Source: Cornus controversa
Lineage: Eukaryota > Streptophyta > Magnoliopsida > Cornales > Cornaceae
NCBI GenBank assembly: GCA_026545225.1
Contig: CM048846.1
Coordinates: forward strand, 36,901,501-36,965,500
DNA length: 64,000 nucleotides
Direction: 5' to 3'
Of the stretch, positions 12,101 through 24,318 are shown one piece after another. The position numbers and the translations under genes were made by a program. How positions within the stretch are numbered: the stretch's first letter is position 1; each line of letters starts with the position of its first letter. The notes beneath the pieces were generated by a model. That model made no database searches. It was not told where the DNA came from and saw only the letters and a list, made by a program, of their open reading frames with translations.

Positions 12101-12740
12101 GGAAGGTTATTATCTGTCGGAAGCATATCACGAATAATCTTAAGAAGCTCATCAAATCCAGTATCCGATATATTATGAGTAGCTTTGTGCTTATATAAAG
12201 CAACTGTTGCTGACATAATTGTATACTTCGTGCAATTAGGATATAGAGGAGTTTCAGCCTTTTCCAACGCCTCTCTGAACTCAAACTCTCTACTTCCATA
12301 AGTGGGAGCTGTTGTAGCATTTTCTTCACCATCAAAATACACATCTCTAAACATCTCATACGTTTCAGGCATTTCCACACCATCTTCAGTGCCTTCATTT
12401 TCTACATATGTAATCCGATTCTCTCCATGAAAGGCCCATACAGTATAAGCAGAATCCATTCCATTGATCACTAAGTGCTCGTACACCGTATCAAAATGTT
12501 GATATTGTGAGTTTAAACAATGTTTACAGGGGCATATAATCTTAGCTGGATTCCCTGCATTACGTTGGGCCCAATTGGAAAATCTACGTGCTCCATTTAA
12601 ATACTCCGTTGAAGCTCTACAATTGGAAAGTCAAAATTTTCATTATGACAAGAATGACAGGTATAATGTCTAAATTGTTATGGGTAAGGTTATTTAGGTT
12701 ATAATAACCTGTTATGAAGGTGCATCCAACCTTTATCCAT
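9155..12740 (-). CDS. TNP2 transposase of the CACTA element (Transposase_21)
   Basis: Five exons are read on the minus strand: 12740-12709, 12616-11050, 10947-10319, 10229-9945 and 9866-9155. All have GT-AG borders and compatible phases. Together they make 3,225 bases, that is 1,074 codons plus a stop, with no internal stop. The start ATG gives MDKGWMHLHNR, a typical TNP2 N-terminus. Next come the transposase-associated domain (about residues 12-75, CPCKHC), the Transposase_21 core (about 200-550, with CPKCG, LATDGFNPFGD, INDLLAYSNLSG and DVMHIEKNV), DUF4218 (about 600-735, containing KSHDCHVLMQQLLP and FPPSFFDIMVH) and DUF4216 (about 940-1020, containing SYYGVLKDIILLDYY and PLFHCDW). The protein should cut and join the CACTA termini. 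Domain complement and length match a full-length enzyme, so the copy may be autonomous. Only the splice model is inferred. Confidence 0.93.
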
Positions 12741-13831
12741 GTCTCCTTGCTAATTTATTCAACAATTGGCAACTACTAGTAGAAGTGACCAATAAACCTA
12801 AACAAGGTTCATCGTGAAACAAATCACAAAATGTAGGGCGTAGAAATATTCAACTGAAAATTAGGATATCAATGGTACGATGCTCGATAAAAATATATCG
12901 GTCGTGGCTTGATGAACATGGAGAAAAAATTCTGACAAGAAATAGAAAAAGGAAACCCTTTCTGAAAATCGACAAACTCATATATATGCATGTATGTATG
13001 TTTTACAGAGTATACATATATGTGTGTGTGTGTGAGAGATAGAGAAGAGAGACTTTGGGGTGGCGGCGGCAGCAGTGGTGTCACGATGGTGAAGAGGAAA
13101 GAGAGCATTGGTGGTGGGGGTGGGGGCGTTAGGCGGCAGCGGTCGTGAGAGAGCTCAAAAGGCCAGTGGGGATGGACATGGCTTGGTCAGAACCAAGGAA
13201 GGCAGTTAAGCCATGGTAGGCAGTGGCTTAGCTGTAGAGGATGGAGTCGGAGGTGGAGTTGTGCTCTGTACGAGTCACGGTGGGTGGTGCAGTATAAGGG
13301 TTTCTGTTTGTGCTTCATGTGCACCATGTATATGTAAATTGTTTGGCCGTGAATGGAAGAAATGAGATGAACCATAACCTAATCTCAAACCCATTGTAGA
13401 TAATGAGAAGAGCGACGGAAGTTAGTATGTGTTTGTGCATAAATAAATATATGTGAGTGTGTGGGAGAGAGAGAGATCGAGAGAGAGAGATTGGTTTGTA
13501 TATGTATAGAGGGGTTAATTTGGACTTTCTAGAGTTATAAGTGTAAAAAGGTAATTTTGTATTTTTTATTACATCCGCAGTGAAGTAAGTACTTTTGTAT
13601 ATTTACAATTAAGGGGAAAATGGTACTTTCACAGCTGCCGTTAAAGGTACTAATGGGGTAAGCTCTGTGTCAGAGAGATTTCTCAAAAAGTTTCAGTTGC
13701 GGGTAATAAGGCAAAACCTCAGGGGAGGTTCGGGTAATTTACCCAAAAATATAACTACATATATTTACATTTGTTGATGCACTATTTTTGGAGTCATTTA
13801 CAGATATTTGATTAAAACTCATGAAATTTAG
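12741..13831. other. Upstream region of TNP2 with a candidate repeat terminus
   Basis: There is no gene here. Read on the minus strand, it holds CT-rich and CA-rich stretches (about 13020-13045 and 13460-13490) that would suit a promoter or 5' leader for TNP2. Near 13690-13750 the sequence CCTCAGGGGAGGTTCGGGTA, followed by ATTTACCC, resembles a common plant repeat terminus (GGGTAAATTAC...CCTCCCCTGAGG), so a small transposon may be nested here. I could not find its other end. Confidence 0.4.
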
Positions 13832-14101
13832 GGCAGGGATGAGTCTCTAGAAGTAGCTTTTCCTAGGGGAGAATTGGTGGCTGAGTGGCTGACTACTATA
13901 GAGAGTGGATTGGTGTAGGATATTACATGTTGGAGCTCAGTCCATGATTGGAAGATATGGTGTCAAGAAGCTGCTGAAATTAATGCATTCCTAGATCTTG
14001 ATAGGTTCTGTAAGAAGCATTACAGAGGTCAAAGAACTTCTCCACAAGTGACCTTTTTGAGAACAAATACCCAAATTGAATCTAATGAGAGGAAAAACTG
14101 A
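13832..14101 (+). pseudogene. Unidentified captured coding fragment
   Basis: After a plausible acceptor (AATTTAG|GG at 13831) one frame stays open for about 90 codons, apart from a single TAG near 13916-13918. It reads GRDESLEVAFPRGELVAEWL, then CWSSVHDWKIWCQEAAEINA, then FLDLDRFCKKHYRGQR, and ends at a TGA at 14099-14101. The composition is protein-like and the position matches the other plus-strand captured fragments, so a host exon with a point nonsense mutation is likely. I do not recognise the family. Confidence 0.5.
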
Positions 14102-15330
14102 GGAAGAACATGCATGATGAATTTCAAAAAACAGTAACAACCCAGAAAAATAAATTTGAACTCCTATCTAACAGATAAGCCTAAAATAAGGGGAAAATGA
14201 GGGCAAGAGATGTGCATTAAAAAATTCTTATCGTTAAATGCTTTGTCGCACAGCACCAAAACATTTCAACTTTCTTAATTGGTTAAGGATATCTAAAAAC
14301 AATTTAAATCCCTGATAAGACTAGATTTTAATATTTTCTTGCCAAGAAATGAATTATATAACCAGTCAGACTCTGATTGATTTATTTATACTCTAAATAA
14401 TAAGGTAAATGATGCCAAAAGAGCAGGAGAAGCATGAATTGCGGGGCAATAAGTTGATAACATGATAAAACATCATAGGTGGATCTCAAAAGGAGACAAA
14501 TCAATAATGAGGTCATGAAATTTGAAGAAACAAAATATTAATTAAACAATTTTCATGAAGTTGGATACAATAGGGCAAACCTGCACATAGATGACACGCC
14601 AATCTTGTAAAAATTTTCCAAGTTTACGCCTTTGCCATGCAACATTTGTACAAAGAATTTTAAGCAAACTGACCACTAACTGCATTATTTAAACACAAAT
14701 TATAGATATCAGACAAAACAACTGGTGAAAGAAGCTGAAAGTATACAAAAAAGGACATGAAAATGAGGCTTATTCCATCCCCACTCTCCTTTTTTTTTTT
14801 CTTCCCAGCAAGCCAAAAAAAATACTTGAGAACAAAACACAAACTGTTGCATAGATGCTCAGCTAGACGACAATAACAAAAAACTAATAATAGAGTTCCA
14901 TGTCGCTTCTGATAATATCTGTCAATGCAATGCTGTAATGGAACTCACACAGGTATACTTGTTTTTCTTCCTCTTTGTGTTGCTGAAAATGTCAAAGTAA
15001 GGAGCATAAATAATATTTATTTTGCATGAGCAATGATTCCTAATTTCCTATGTATTCATTTATCTCTAGCATCCATCCGAGCCCTTCAAATCTGAGTGCC
15101 AAATGCGATACGAACTTGGTCTTCTTTTATATTCTACCAGTTATACTTTTTGTTGACATTTGTTGTTTAGTTTACTGGGCATTAATTGAATCTGGTTCCC
15201 TTAATTGATATGTCATTTGTTTATTTCATTTTAGTGGTTTGTCATTTTTTTTAGTGGTTATCCTACTGCTCGTTTTAATTTTCTATTAATTGAGATTTAT
15301 TTATTTATTTTTGATGTGTGAAATTGGCAG
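14102..15330. other. CACTA interior, no gene seen
   Basis: AT-rich sequence without long open frames. The end (about 15000-15330) looks like intron, running T-rich into the acceptor of the ribosomal-protein exon at 15331. Confidence 0.5.
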
Positions 15331-15474
15331 TGGTCCACCTAGATTTGAAGGAGATAGGCCAAGGTTTGGTGATCATGAAGGATATTGGATACTGTGGAGG
15401 TCCTAGAGGACTCCCTGGTGAGTTTGGTGAGAAGCTAGGGAGGAGCTCCAGCTGACTACCAACCTTCATTTAGG
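15331..15474 (+). pseudogene. Captured exon of cytosolic ribosomal protein eS10 (RPS10)
   Basis: The exon lies between a TTGGCAG acceptor and an AGG|GTAATT donor. It encodes GPPRFEGDRPRFGDHEGY, GGPRGLPGEFG and GAPADYQPSFR, the Gly/Arg/Pro-rich C-terminal tail characteristic of plant eS10 in the 40S subunit. Small insertions or deletions (around 15390-15400 and 15440) shift the frame twice, so this copy is dead. Only the tail exon was captured. It sits about 170 bp upstream of the SMXL fragment, and the two genes are unrelated, which supports separate capture events. Confidence 0.8.
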
Positions 15475-15645
15475 GTAATTTTTCTGTTTGGTTATCGTTA
15501 TTAGTGTAATTGCTTGCTGCTTTGTGTATTTTTGGATTCTAAAGCTAGTATATTTGTTCCAAGATTGAATAAGAATTTTTTTTGGGGGCAAGGAAAATAG
15601 GAATATTTCATGTGAAAATATATTATAAATTTGCACTGTTCTTGT

Positions 15646-16717
15646 CAAGCCCTTCTCTCTCTCCAATGCCTTGGTTGCTGCCTTCAAGCGTGCGCAAGCT
15701 CACCAACGGCGTGGCTCCATTGAAAACCAGCAGCAGCCCATTTTGGCTTTGAAAGTAGAGATAGAGCAGCTCATAATCTCAATCTTAGATGAACCAAGTG
15801 GATGTAGAGTCATGAGAGAGGCTGGTTTTTCTAGTCCTCAAGTGAAAACCAATGTAGAACAAGCTGTCTCTTTGGAGATCTGTTCTGAAAGTCCTGTGAA
15901 TAGCCAGTCCAAGAAAATTAGCACCAAATCACCAAGTTTTGGCACCAATTTCTCTCATTTTCCACCAATGACTCAGTTTAGATCATAACTAAGCAAACCA
16001 AGTACCGATAATCAAGTTTTGAGTGATGATGTAAATAGTGTTTTAAACACATTCATGAGCACTAAAAGGAAAAACACTGTCATTGTGGTGAGCAAAGGAA
16101 AAACTACTACTGTCCTGTGGAACTCATGATTATGGAACTTAGTAGAATGTTGAGTGCAATTGGAGAGAGTGGAAGGTTGTGGACAGTGGGGATTGCAATT
16201 CTTCAGACTTACATGAGGTGTAAAACAGGCCAACCTTCTCTAGAGTCTCTTTGGCAACTTCATGCTCTTACAGTTCCTGTTGGCAGCTTGGGACTAAGTC
16301 TCAACCTTGAAAGGTATTTTTATGAACTTAATTATCTATAAGTTTCATATTTGGATTTCTTATATCTCCATTTTCTTTTTGAATGTTTGTCTCTAAAATT
16401 ATTAATTTTTTTATGTGTATTACTAAAAGTAGATATGTAGCTAGGTTAAGAAATTTTATTCCTAATTTTTGAATTTTGGTTTTACATTAATCTTTTTTCT
16501 TTTACTCTTTCCAGTGATGGATCTAGTTGGTCACTTCTTAAAACTGGAGTTGAGCAGCAGCTGACTTGCTTGCTCGGCTAATTTTAGGAGAGAAGCTCTA
16601 ACCATACCAACCACTACTCATAACCATGAATCCACCACCACTTCGACTAGCTCAAGCTTTCCTTCATGGCTTCAACAGTACAAGGAAGAGAAAAGAAGAG
16701 CGAGTATCAATGATCAG
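15646..16717 (+). pseudogene. Captured SMXL (SMAX1-like) gene fragment, two exons
   Basis: Exon 1 (15646-16313) encodes [16 protein letters not shown], then [20 protein letters not shown], then [20 protein letters not shown]. After frame breaks near 15985-16130 it continues with SAIGESGRLWTVGIAILQTY and LHALTVPVGSLGLSLNL. These are signature segments of the N-terminal double-Clp and following region of plant SMXL proteins, the Clp-ATPase-like repressors of karrikin and strigolactone signalling or phloem development. A 200-bp intron (GGTATTTT to TTTCCAG) leads to exon 2 (16515-16717), which ends SFPSWLQQYKEEKRRASIND. The Clp N-domain start and the ATPase half are missing. Parts of the linker are deleted and stops occur, so this is a fragment. 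Confidence 0.83.
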
Positions 16718-19700
16718 GTTTTCATTTTGACACAAGCCTAGTTCTATATATATATAAACCATCAGTATCAATGTTGGTTAACAAGAATTGGAAAACTGTT
16801 ACTTGATCTAAACCTCCTGGTACTGTATAGGCCGCCGCTAACCCCCCAACCTTAAGAGATATGACAATTGACCTGGACTGCTAATAGTAATAGCTCCATG
16901 CTGAAAGATATTTCTATCTATTGATAAATACTTAATTAACCTATAATATTTCCTCCTATTGTGTTAGCAACTTTAGAGCACGCACTTCAATTTCATGCTT
17001 TGAATGAAGACAGGAATTTAACACAATCTTGATAGGGCATTCCATGCTAATAGACCCAATTTCATAGGGCTATGCTGCCCCCCAAGAAAAATCACTCTGT
17101 GATTATAATAACATACATAAAAAGAAAAAAAATTAATTTTTTTTTAATCCCATAAAGGTTACAAACAAAATTACACTAGCATGTTCTAAGCTCCTACTAA
17201 GTGCAGCTCCCATGGACCATTCATAATAGATGCAGACAACCTTCATGACAGTGGGTTCTTTTGTTATGTTCTTCTAGGCGAATTACCACCAGTTTTTCTA
17301 ATAAAAAAGTAAAAATAGGGGATTCAATTAATCCAGTAAAAAAAACCACTTACCCTGAACAAAATAGCCAAGTTATTATTATAATATAAGAAATTTAAAT
17401 TTCCAATGAACAGACACATTTCATGATATGATTGGTGTTTTTTTTTATACTTTTGGTGACAATTCTACCACCAAACATTTCCAATATTATAATTTGTCGT
17501 TTAAGTCTTCTGTGCATGATTGTATCATTTTCAAAGAATCTTTCAAATAATTTAATTACACTAATCTGGAGACCAATAATATAACTCTCAAAGCTACAAC
17601 TAAGAAAACTTTTGTTAATATAATAGAATGACAAAAATGAGAATAACTAGCACTCATATACCTGCCAATGTACAACTTTTTAATGATGTATGCACTAAGC
17701 AATCCAATCTGCAAGCACAACAAGCAAAATATTACACAACATACATTGAAGTTTATGGAGGATGAGATGACATCTTTAAGTGCACAGTCACCTATGATAG
17801 CACAGGGTACTGAAATGCCCTAAAGAAAGAAGCCCAATGCACAATTTTTTCTCAAAACCCAACCAGTTTTATACAAAAGAAGCCATGTGACATTTTACTG
17901 TACATGGCCATGGTTTGAGTTATGTGAATTGCCTTAAAGCTTTCTTCCACTTTGAGGGTGAGAATACCTGAATCATAGTTTTCTTTGCATGTTTTACTTG
18001 AGTTGTGTTATTCCGCCATTTATTTGACCTGAGAATCTTTTTGCATACATGTATATTTATTGGTGTGCCCATCATAATTGTATTCAACATTCATATTAGG
18101 TATGTATAAATACTTTTTATCAACAGTGATGGTAGTTTGCTTTAGAAAGTTGAGTGTCTACTGCCAAATACAATATATGTATGGAGCTTTGTAAGCTTGT
18201 GTGACTAACTCTCCCTTCACAGCTACACCATAATATTTCCTTTAGACAATGGATGACATTAAGGTGACGACCAGTACACCAAGGATTCGTACTCTTACTT
18301 GTTAACCCTAGTAGATCCTAATTCTCACTCCTTAAAAGTCTTGACTCTAGAGCGGCTCATAGAACCCAAATGTTATGCATTCTCGACATTTAAACGGAAC
18401 CAAATACTTTTTCCTTCCTACTAAGTATAAATCACTCTTTTGTCCCAAAACAAAAGAAAACTCACATATTTTGCTCATAACCTGTTCTGGAACTTGCTGC
18501 CCCTTCTCCTCAAAACCCTCCAACTCCTCTTTACCACTCACCTTTCCTAAGGGATTGATTACAAGTGGAGTGCAGTGTATAGGTGAGTCACCAATAGAAA
18601 TTTCCCTTTTAGGCGTGGATTGTTCCTGATTTTGAGAACTTAAGGCATGGTTACATCAACATCCTTGCATAATTGATTCAATGCAAAATATACATAAAAC
18701 TTGTTAATAGTTTGTTAAGTGAACTTCGTGTTAGTCTATTTATTTAAGGATTCCGTCTCTCTCTATCTCTCAACGTACCACATAGATACACTTGCACCAA
18801 CCCATGTTTTTCTCGATGGTTCTAGCATTCATTTAATGTTGTGCAAGTGTTTGAATTCGTTCCCTCGTGTAATATTATTATTTGTTCCTTTTTTCCCTAT
18901 GGTTCTAGTAATTGTGTTAATGGCACGACTCTCTACGCACATCCTCCATGACCCATCTTTCTTTGGTGTTAGCAATGCTGGAAGGCATTATTGAAATGCT
19001 AAATAACACGAATTGACTAAATTTATGGGGAAACTCTTAAAAACAACAGAAACACAAAAATAAATGTAAAAACTATACTATGCACATAATTCAGGAATTA
19101 ACATTTGCAACTTAAGAGGCTTGAATGTGCAATATTCGGCATTTATCACATATTATACAATTATTATACATAAAGAATTTTCCCCAAAATAAATACAATC
19201 AAAACAAAATTACATAGCTTAGGGTTACATCAAGCCACTAGGAGTGAAGTTAGCTTCCTATAGGAGTGGTTGAAACCTCCCTTCCCTCCTTAGCTTCTCT
19301 CCTTCTGAATACATTTTTGTGCCGGAGCTACTGAATTCCAGTAGCTCCCTCTATCTCTCAATATGCATCTAGATGTCTCTATGAATCCTCTTGTGCCTCT
19401 GTTTGAATTCTTTTATAGCCAAATGCTATTAAATCATTGAAATGGCTTTTGCATATAAAAATGCATAGCAATGGTATCAATGTCAGCAACCTCATTTGCA
19501 TTTAATCTCTTCAATGTGTTAGCTGACCAAACCCATATTCTTCGTCTCTTCCTTCACACTCCCACCATTTCTTTTTCTTTTCTTATTCTCTACCCACTCA
19601 TTCTCATCTTCTCTTATTTCTTTCTTTTCTCTCTTTATTTTTCTTTTATTCTCTCTCTGCTAATCTTCTCATTCTTTAACTGACCACTCTCTATTTTCTC

Positions 19701-20914
19701 CACCAATTCTATTATTTTATTCCCCACCTTTTTCCTTTTCTCATTCAGCATCAATATATATATGAATAGATATATGTATATTATTTTTCCCTTCTTTTTC
19801 TCTTCCCCATTTTCTCTCTTTTACCTCTCTTCTTTATCTTCTTCTACTGATTCACTCTCCTCCTAATCGGATGCCCAATCTCTCTCTTTCTTTTTCTTTT
19901 CTTTTTTCACTTTCTTGGTTGACACAGCACACACATAATACATATATCAAACAAAATCATGTCTCAACCATATTTTTCAAACACAGAATGATTGTGTATA
20001 ATAGAATCATATGGATGAAATCAGAGAGGAAGATTTGAAGTGATATGGATGATATCAGAAACTGAAAATAGTAAAATAGAATTATATGCTCAAGAAATCA
20101 ATATTTGCAAGAGCAAGGTAAGGTAAGTTTTACCAATTTATGGTGAAGTAAAACTAATTTAAGAGCCCTAAATAGTTGTAATTAGTCAACAAGTATGATA
20201 AAAGATCACACTTCTAGGGGATGGATATTGAGGTTACTTAATTTGACTTTATGCTTAAGAAATATACCCAACAACAACCAACACCATTGCAGGCAAATTG
20301 ATCACCCAATTCTAAATCTTTCCACATGCCACAAGAAAGTTGGAATAAGCATTAGTAATTTAGCACAATCTAGCGGCTTAATTGAATCTTCTTCCAATAA
20401 AAGCGCAAAATATCAATTTAGGAATATATATATATATATATGCAGCTCCAAGCATTCATTCCAGAGGCACTATTATGTAATTAAGAACTAAAGTAGCAAT
20501 GACTAGGATATGAATTTTCTTTCCTTTCCTTTCATTTAACTTTTTACAGGGAAAAATTAACTTTATTAGAATAAAGTACCAGATCAACAAGAACTGGTTG
20601 AACAATTGCAAATACAAATCTAGCACAAAATATGTTATCAAGAAATCATTTAAGTGCCACAATTACTTGTACTTGGCAGCCTAAGTATATGTAAACCATT
20701 AACCATTTTTTCGTCCCAAACATGTTGGAAGCCTATGACTAGAGTAGAGAATTTGATCCAATCAAGAAGAGGAAATTGGAAAATCACAATCCGAAAGTGA
20801 CAAAATTCTCAACATAATGGGCTTGCTAATGCACAGGATCTACCAAATTAAACTTTCATTGAACACATAGCATTGAATGACAATTCCATGAAAAGACATC
20901 AACCTAATTAAGCA

Positions 20915-20945
<31 letters not shown>

Positions 20946-21525
20946 GTTTTATTCTTTTGAAGATTTGAATTTTCTTTTAAGCATATATATTATATCCTCC
21001 ACCATAGACCACTTTTTTTTATGAAAACACAGCATCTCCATGGCGGCTAAGTACTTTTCATCTACACTTCTCAACATTTCTATAAGGCATCTCCTCTTAA
21101 CATTGCACATGAAAGGAAACTGAGAACTCATCAGTATAGAGTTCCATATGATGCTAGCATGCTTACATACAGATGAAGGGAAAAAAATTCATTGGTTAAA
21201 AAGTATTACCTGCCCTTTCCTAGCCAACTAACACCCAAGTTCACCAGGGTGGTTGCTGACAAACAACCTGCAGAAGTCAACCAGATTGATTATTTTACCA
21301 ATTGACAAAGCTTCTAAAGTGCAACAAGAATATCAAAAGTTCCCCATTACCAAAATAATAGAATTATATTAGCACAATACCAAACTTTATATGTAAAAAG
21401 ATCATTTATCTTCTAAAAAGTAAAATTTAACAACAAAAAGAACAACATGGAAACTATTTACTGCAACTATCAAATTATAATTAGGTAAAAATGATTAACT
21501 ATGATGAGATACACACACACACACG

Positions 21526-21584
<59 letters not shown>

Positions 21585-24020
21585 GGACAGACAAAATTTG
21601 TCCATTGACAGGGCCGTTAGAAGAGAATCACCCATTTTAAAATACCAAACTTTGGTCTTGGGAAAAGTATGGCTGATTGGTCCAGAATTTTGATCACAAA
21701 AGATTTTCAATAGAATAACCATCTTATAAACCCCATCATCATATCAATTCCCGGGCTGCTATATTACCCCATCCCCATCAATAACCTAGACTTATCAATC
21801 ACAAAATCATTTGCTCACAACACACCATAATAAAATCAGCCATAAACTAAGACATCAGATATTGAGAAAGAAGATGGGAATCATATTCAAGAAAATGGAA
21901 CTAGATTCATAAAATGGAAATTATATTCAGAAGCCCCAACTTATTTGGGGGGAAAAGGGAATTTTTTTTTTTTCGTCAGAGTATTTTAGATATCAAAAAG
22001 AAGAAGCAAACATGTTTTAAAAATAACAAAACAAAACAAAAATATAGAACTATTAGATCTTTGTGTATAGAGAGAGATAAAGAGATAGACAACAACTAAA
22101 TGAAGACAATATCTAACCTTAACCCAATAATCTCTTTATATCCTCTAAATGAACGTGGAAAACAATGAATCTAATTTTATGGTACCAATGCAGAACTGCA
22201 AACAAGCCACGGATTAATTCAGGAACTCAATTGAAAAAATAATAAAAATAATTGCAGAATGAGAACCAAAGGTATAACAAGTTGAATGCACTGAAGGCTA
22301 CAAATTTTGATTGAAATTTTGAGTAGTCATTTCAATTAAGATATAAACAACTCTATCTAAATGACTCGAAATAAAACAAAAAGTACAAACTTTGGCTTTT
22401 GTTACAAAATTTGCCAACCTACGACATTAAGTCCTAACAAAGGTCAATTCGTTGATGGAAGTTGAGGCATTATTATTAATTGCTTTACCAAATGAAGAGT
22501 TATTACGTTCTCTTCAGCTATCTAGTTTCAAAGCAGGGCTCTTAAATAAATTTTTTGGTCATCTTTTATGAATTTATTTTGATGCAGGTTTTATCATTGT
22601 TTTTATCCAAGGGAAAGTGGTGGCCCCAAAGTCTACTAACACCCTAAATTCAACCCCAATATAAAGGTTATATTTTGCTTACCTGCATTATTAAAAAGAA
22701 AAACACATGTAGTGGCCTGATGAAGTTAGAAGAACTTTTTTTTTCCTCCTTGCAGTAAGTAGTTAGAACAGAAGAACTTCAAGATGATAATTATACATTA
22801 CTAATACTAATGAACACAATCAACTCAATAGTTCTAACCTCTATTTCCTGCTTGTTCCTTTTCAATTTCTTTTTAGTTTCCAAAGATTTTAAGCATCTAT
22901 CTGCAGATCATTCTTAGAATTTGTATTTATTCTACTATTATATTAAACCGTTCCAGATCACTTCTTTGTACAAATAGGGTTTGTTTATACTCATCCAAGA
23001 ATAAATGGAAATTCTTTATGATGCAAATAGTCCTCGTATATATTTAACAAATGCATGTTCTCTAAACTGAGACTGGAAATTTCATTTTGCCAGTCCAGCC
23101 AAGCAACCATAACTATTTTATTTGATAATTAAACGTAATGTCTTGATGCAGTTAAAAGCAAAATACTACATGGATAAACTTAGGTGCATAGTGACAAGTA
23201 TCATACTCAACAATTGTAGTGTTGTTTTCTTGCTTATTCTTTATTTATTTATTTATTTTTTCTGTTGTTGAAGATTTCAAACCATCTATCAGTGGATCTC
23301 TCCTAGAACATACTGCTAACCTAGTTTCACTAATTAAAACTACATCATCAATGAACAAGATTCATCCGAAGACGTGAATGCATAAAAACAACTACTATGG
23401 GAGCATAAAGAAGTCTGAACTGTATCAAATCTAAATTATAACATGGAAGGGAATTTATTGAACTAAAAGCTTCAATTTGTAACCAATGAATAAATACTTT
23501 TCAATGACAACAAAAAAGGCCCATCAAATCCATGTAGTGAGTTTAATTTTTATTACAGACCAAAAAAGAGAAACACAGAAAATCTATATTTAAATTACCA
23601 ATCTATGTACCAAAGACCTAAAAAGAGTACCAAATCAAAGAGTTCCAAATCAGAAACACAAAAAATCTATATTTAAATTACCAATCAATGTACCCAAGAC
23701 GTAAAAGGAGTACCAAATCAAAGAGTACCAAATCAGAGGGGATTTTAAAGGAGTACCTTTTAGGATAAGCTTCGATCATAGAGGAGTTCTTTATTACAGA
23801 CTTTGCCTCAATCAAGCTTGTTTAAGCTGAAGAACGACGTTGATTAGAGGTTAGGGTTTGATTGAGCTTTGATCTAGAGAGGGTTAGAGATTTTGGGGTC
23901 TTCAGTTATGTGCGGGAGTCAGAAATTAGAGAACGGTGCTGATCATAGGTTAGTTTGAGCTTTCATCTACAGAGGGTTAACGTTAGACATGATGAGGATT
24001 TGGGTTATGCGCGGGAGATC
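16718..24020. other. Long non-coding CACTA interior
   Basis: About 7.3 kb of AT-rich DNA with no convincing coding region on either strand; the open frames are short and lack recognisable motifs. It contains pyrimidine-rich stretches (19550-19900), a CA microsatellite and several short AT runs. Around 23520-23720 a block containing AATCTATATTTAAATTACCA is repeated twice. I cannot say what most of it derives from. Confidence 0.5.
21511..21584. repeat. (AC)n(AT)n microsatellite
   Basis: About 30 AC units with two ACGC interruptions, followed by about seven AT units. Confidence 0.95.
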
Positions 24021-24039
24021 AAAAATTGCACCGCCCAAA

Positions 24040-24295
24040 GTGAAGAAAAAATTAGAGCTTTCTATCACGGGCCAAGCGTGTGATAGATATTAAACTTTCC
24101 AACGCGGGCATGGCCCGTCATAGAAAGGTTATTTTCTAAGGCGGGCACACATAGCCCGTCGTAGAAAGTATTTTCTATGACAGGCTATGGATGACCGCCT
24201 TAAAAAATAACCTTTCTATGACGGGCTACACGGGCCCGTCGTAAAATGTACTTTTTACGATAGGCTATGCGGGCCCGTCGTAAAAGCCCTGTCAT
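24040..24295. repeat. CACTA right subterminal repeat array
   Basis: Repeated GGGCCCGTCGTAAAA and TTTCTATGACGGGC-type motifs alternate in orientation, mirroring the left array. Confidence 0.85.
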
Positions 24296-24308
24296 TAAAA
24301 CCCAAAAA

Positions 24309-24318
24309 TCTTGTAGTG
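24309..24318 (-). repeat. CACTA right terminal inverted repeat
   Basis: TCTTGTAGTG is the inverse of the left end and is followed by the target duplication TCA. Confidence 0.9.

Larger units (their letters stand above)
662..24318. mobile_element. CACTA (En/Spm) DNA transposon, complete, with both transposase genes and captured host gene fragments
   Basis: The left end reads CACTACAAGA at 662-671 and the right end is its exact inverse at 24309-24318. Both ends are flanked by the 3-bp duplication TCA (659-661 and 24319-24321), the hallmark of CACTA transposition. Short motifs around ACGACGGGCC and GGCGGGC recur inside both ends, as expected for subterminal binding sites. The minus strand encodes TNP2 (9155-12740) and a Transposase_24/TNPA-like protein (6741-8773), both open after splicing. 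Plus-strand fragments of unrelated host genes flank the transposase block at 1885-4014 and 15331-16717. At 23.7 kb it is large for the superfamily, because of captured DNA and apparent nested repeats. It lies within an older LTR retrotransposon. Confidence 0.93.

Noticed and set aside
18347-18629. Opposing short frames near 18350-18630
   Set aside because: Each is under 90 codons, with no motif and no splice context. They could be a decayed fragment but cannot be supported.
20949-21131. 60-codon minus-strand frame considered as another captured exon
   Set aside because: No recognisable family and no convincing acceptor/donor pair, so it was left as non-coding.
21495-21722. Minus-strand frame containing a long CVCVCV run
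   Set aside because: It is a translation of the AC microsatellite.
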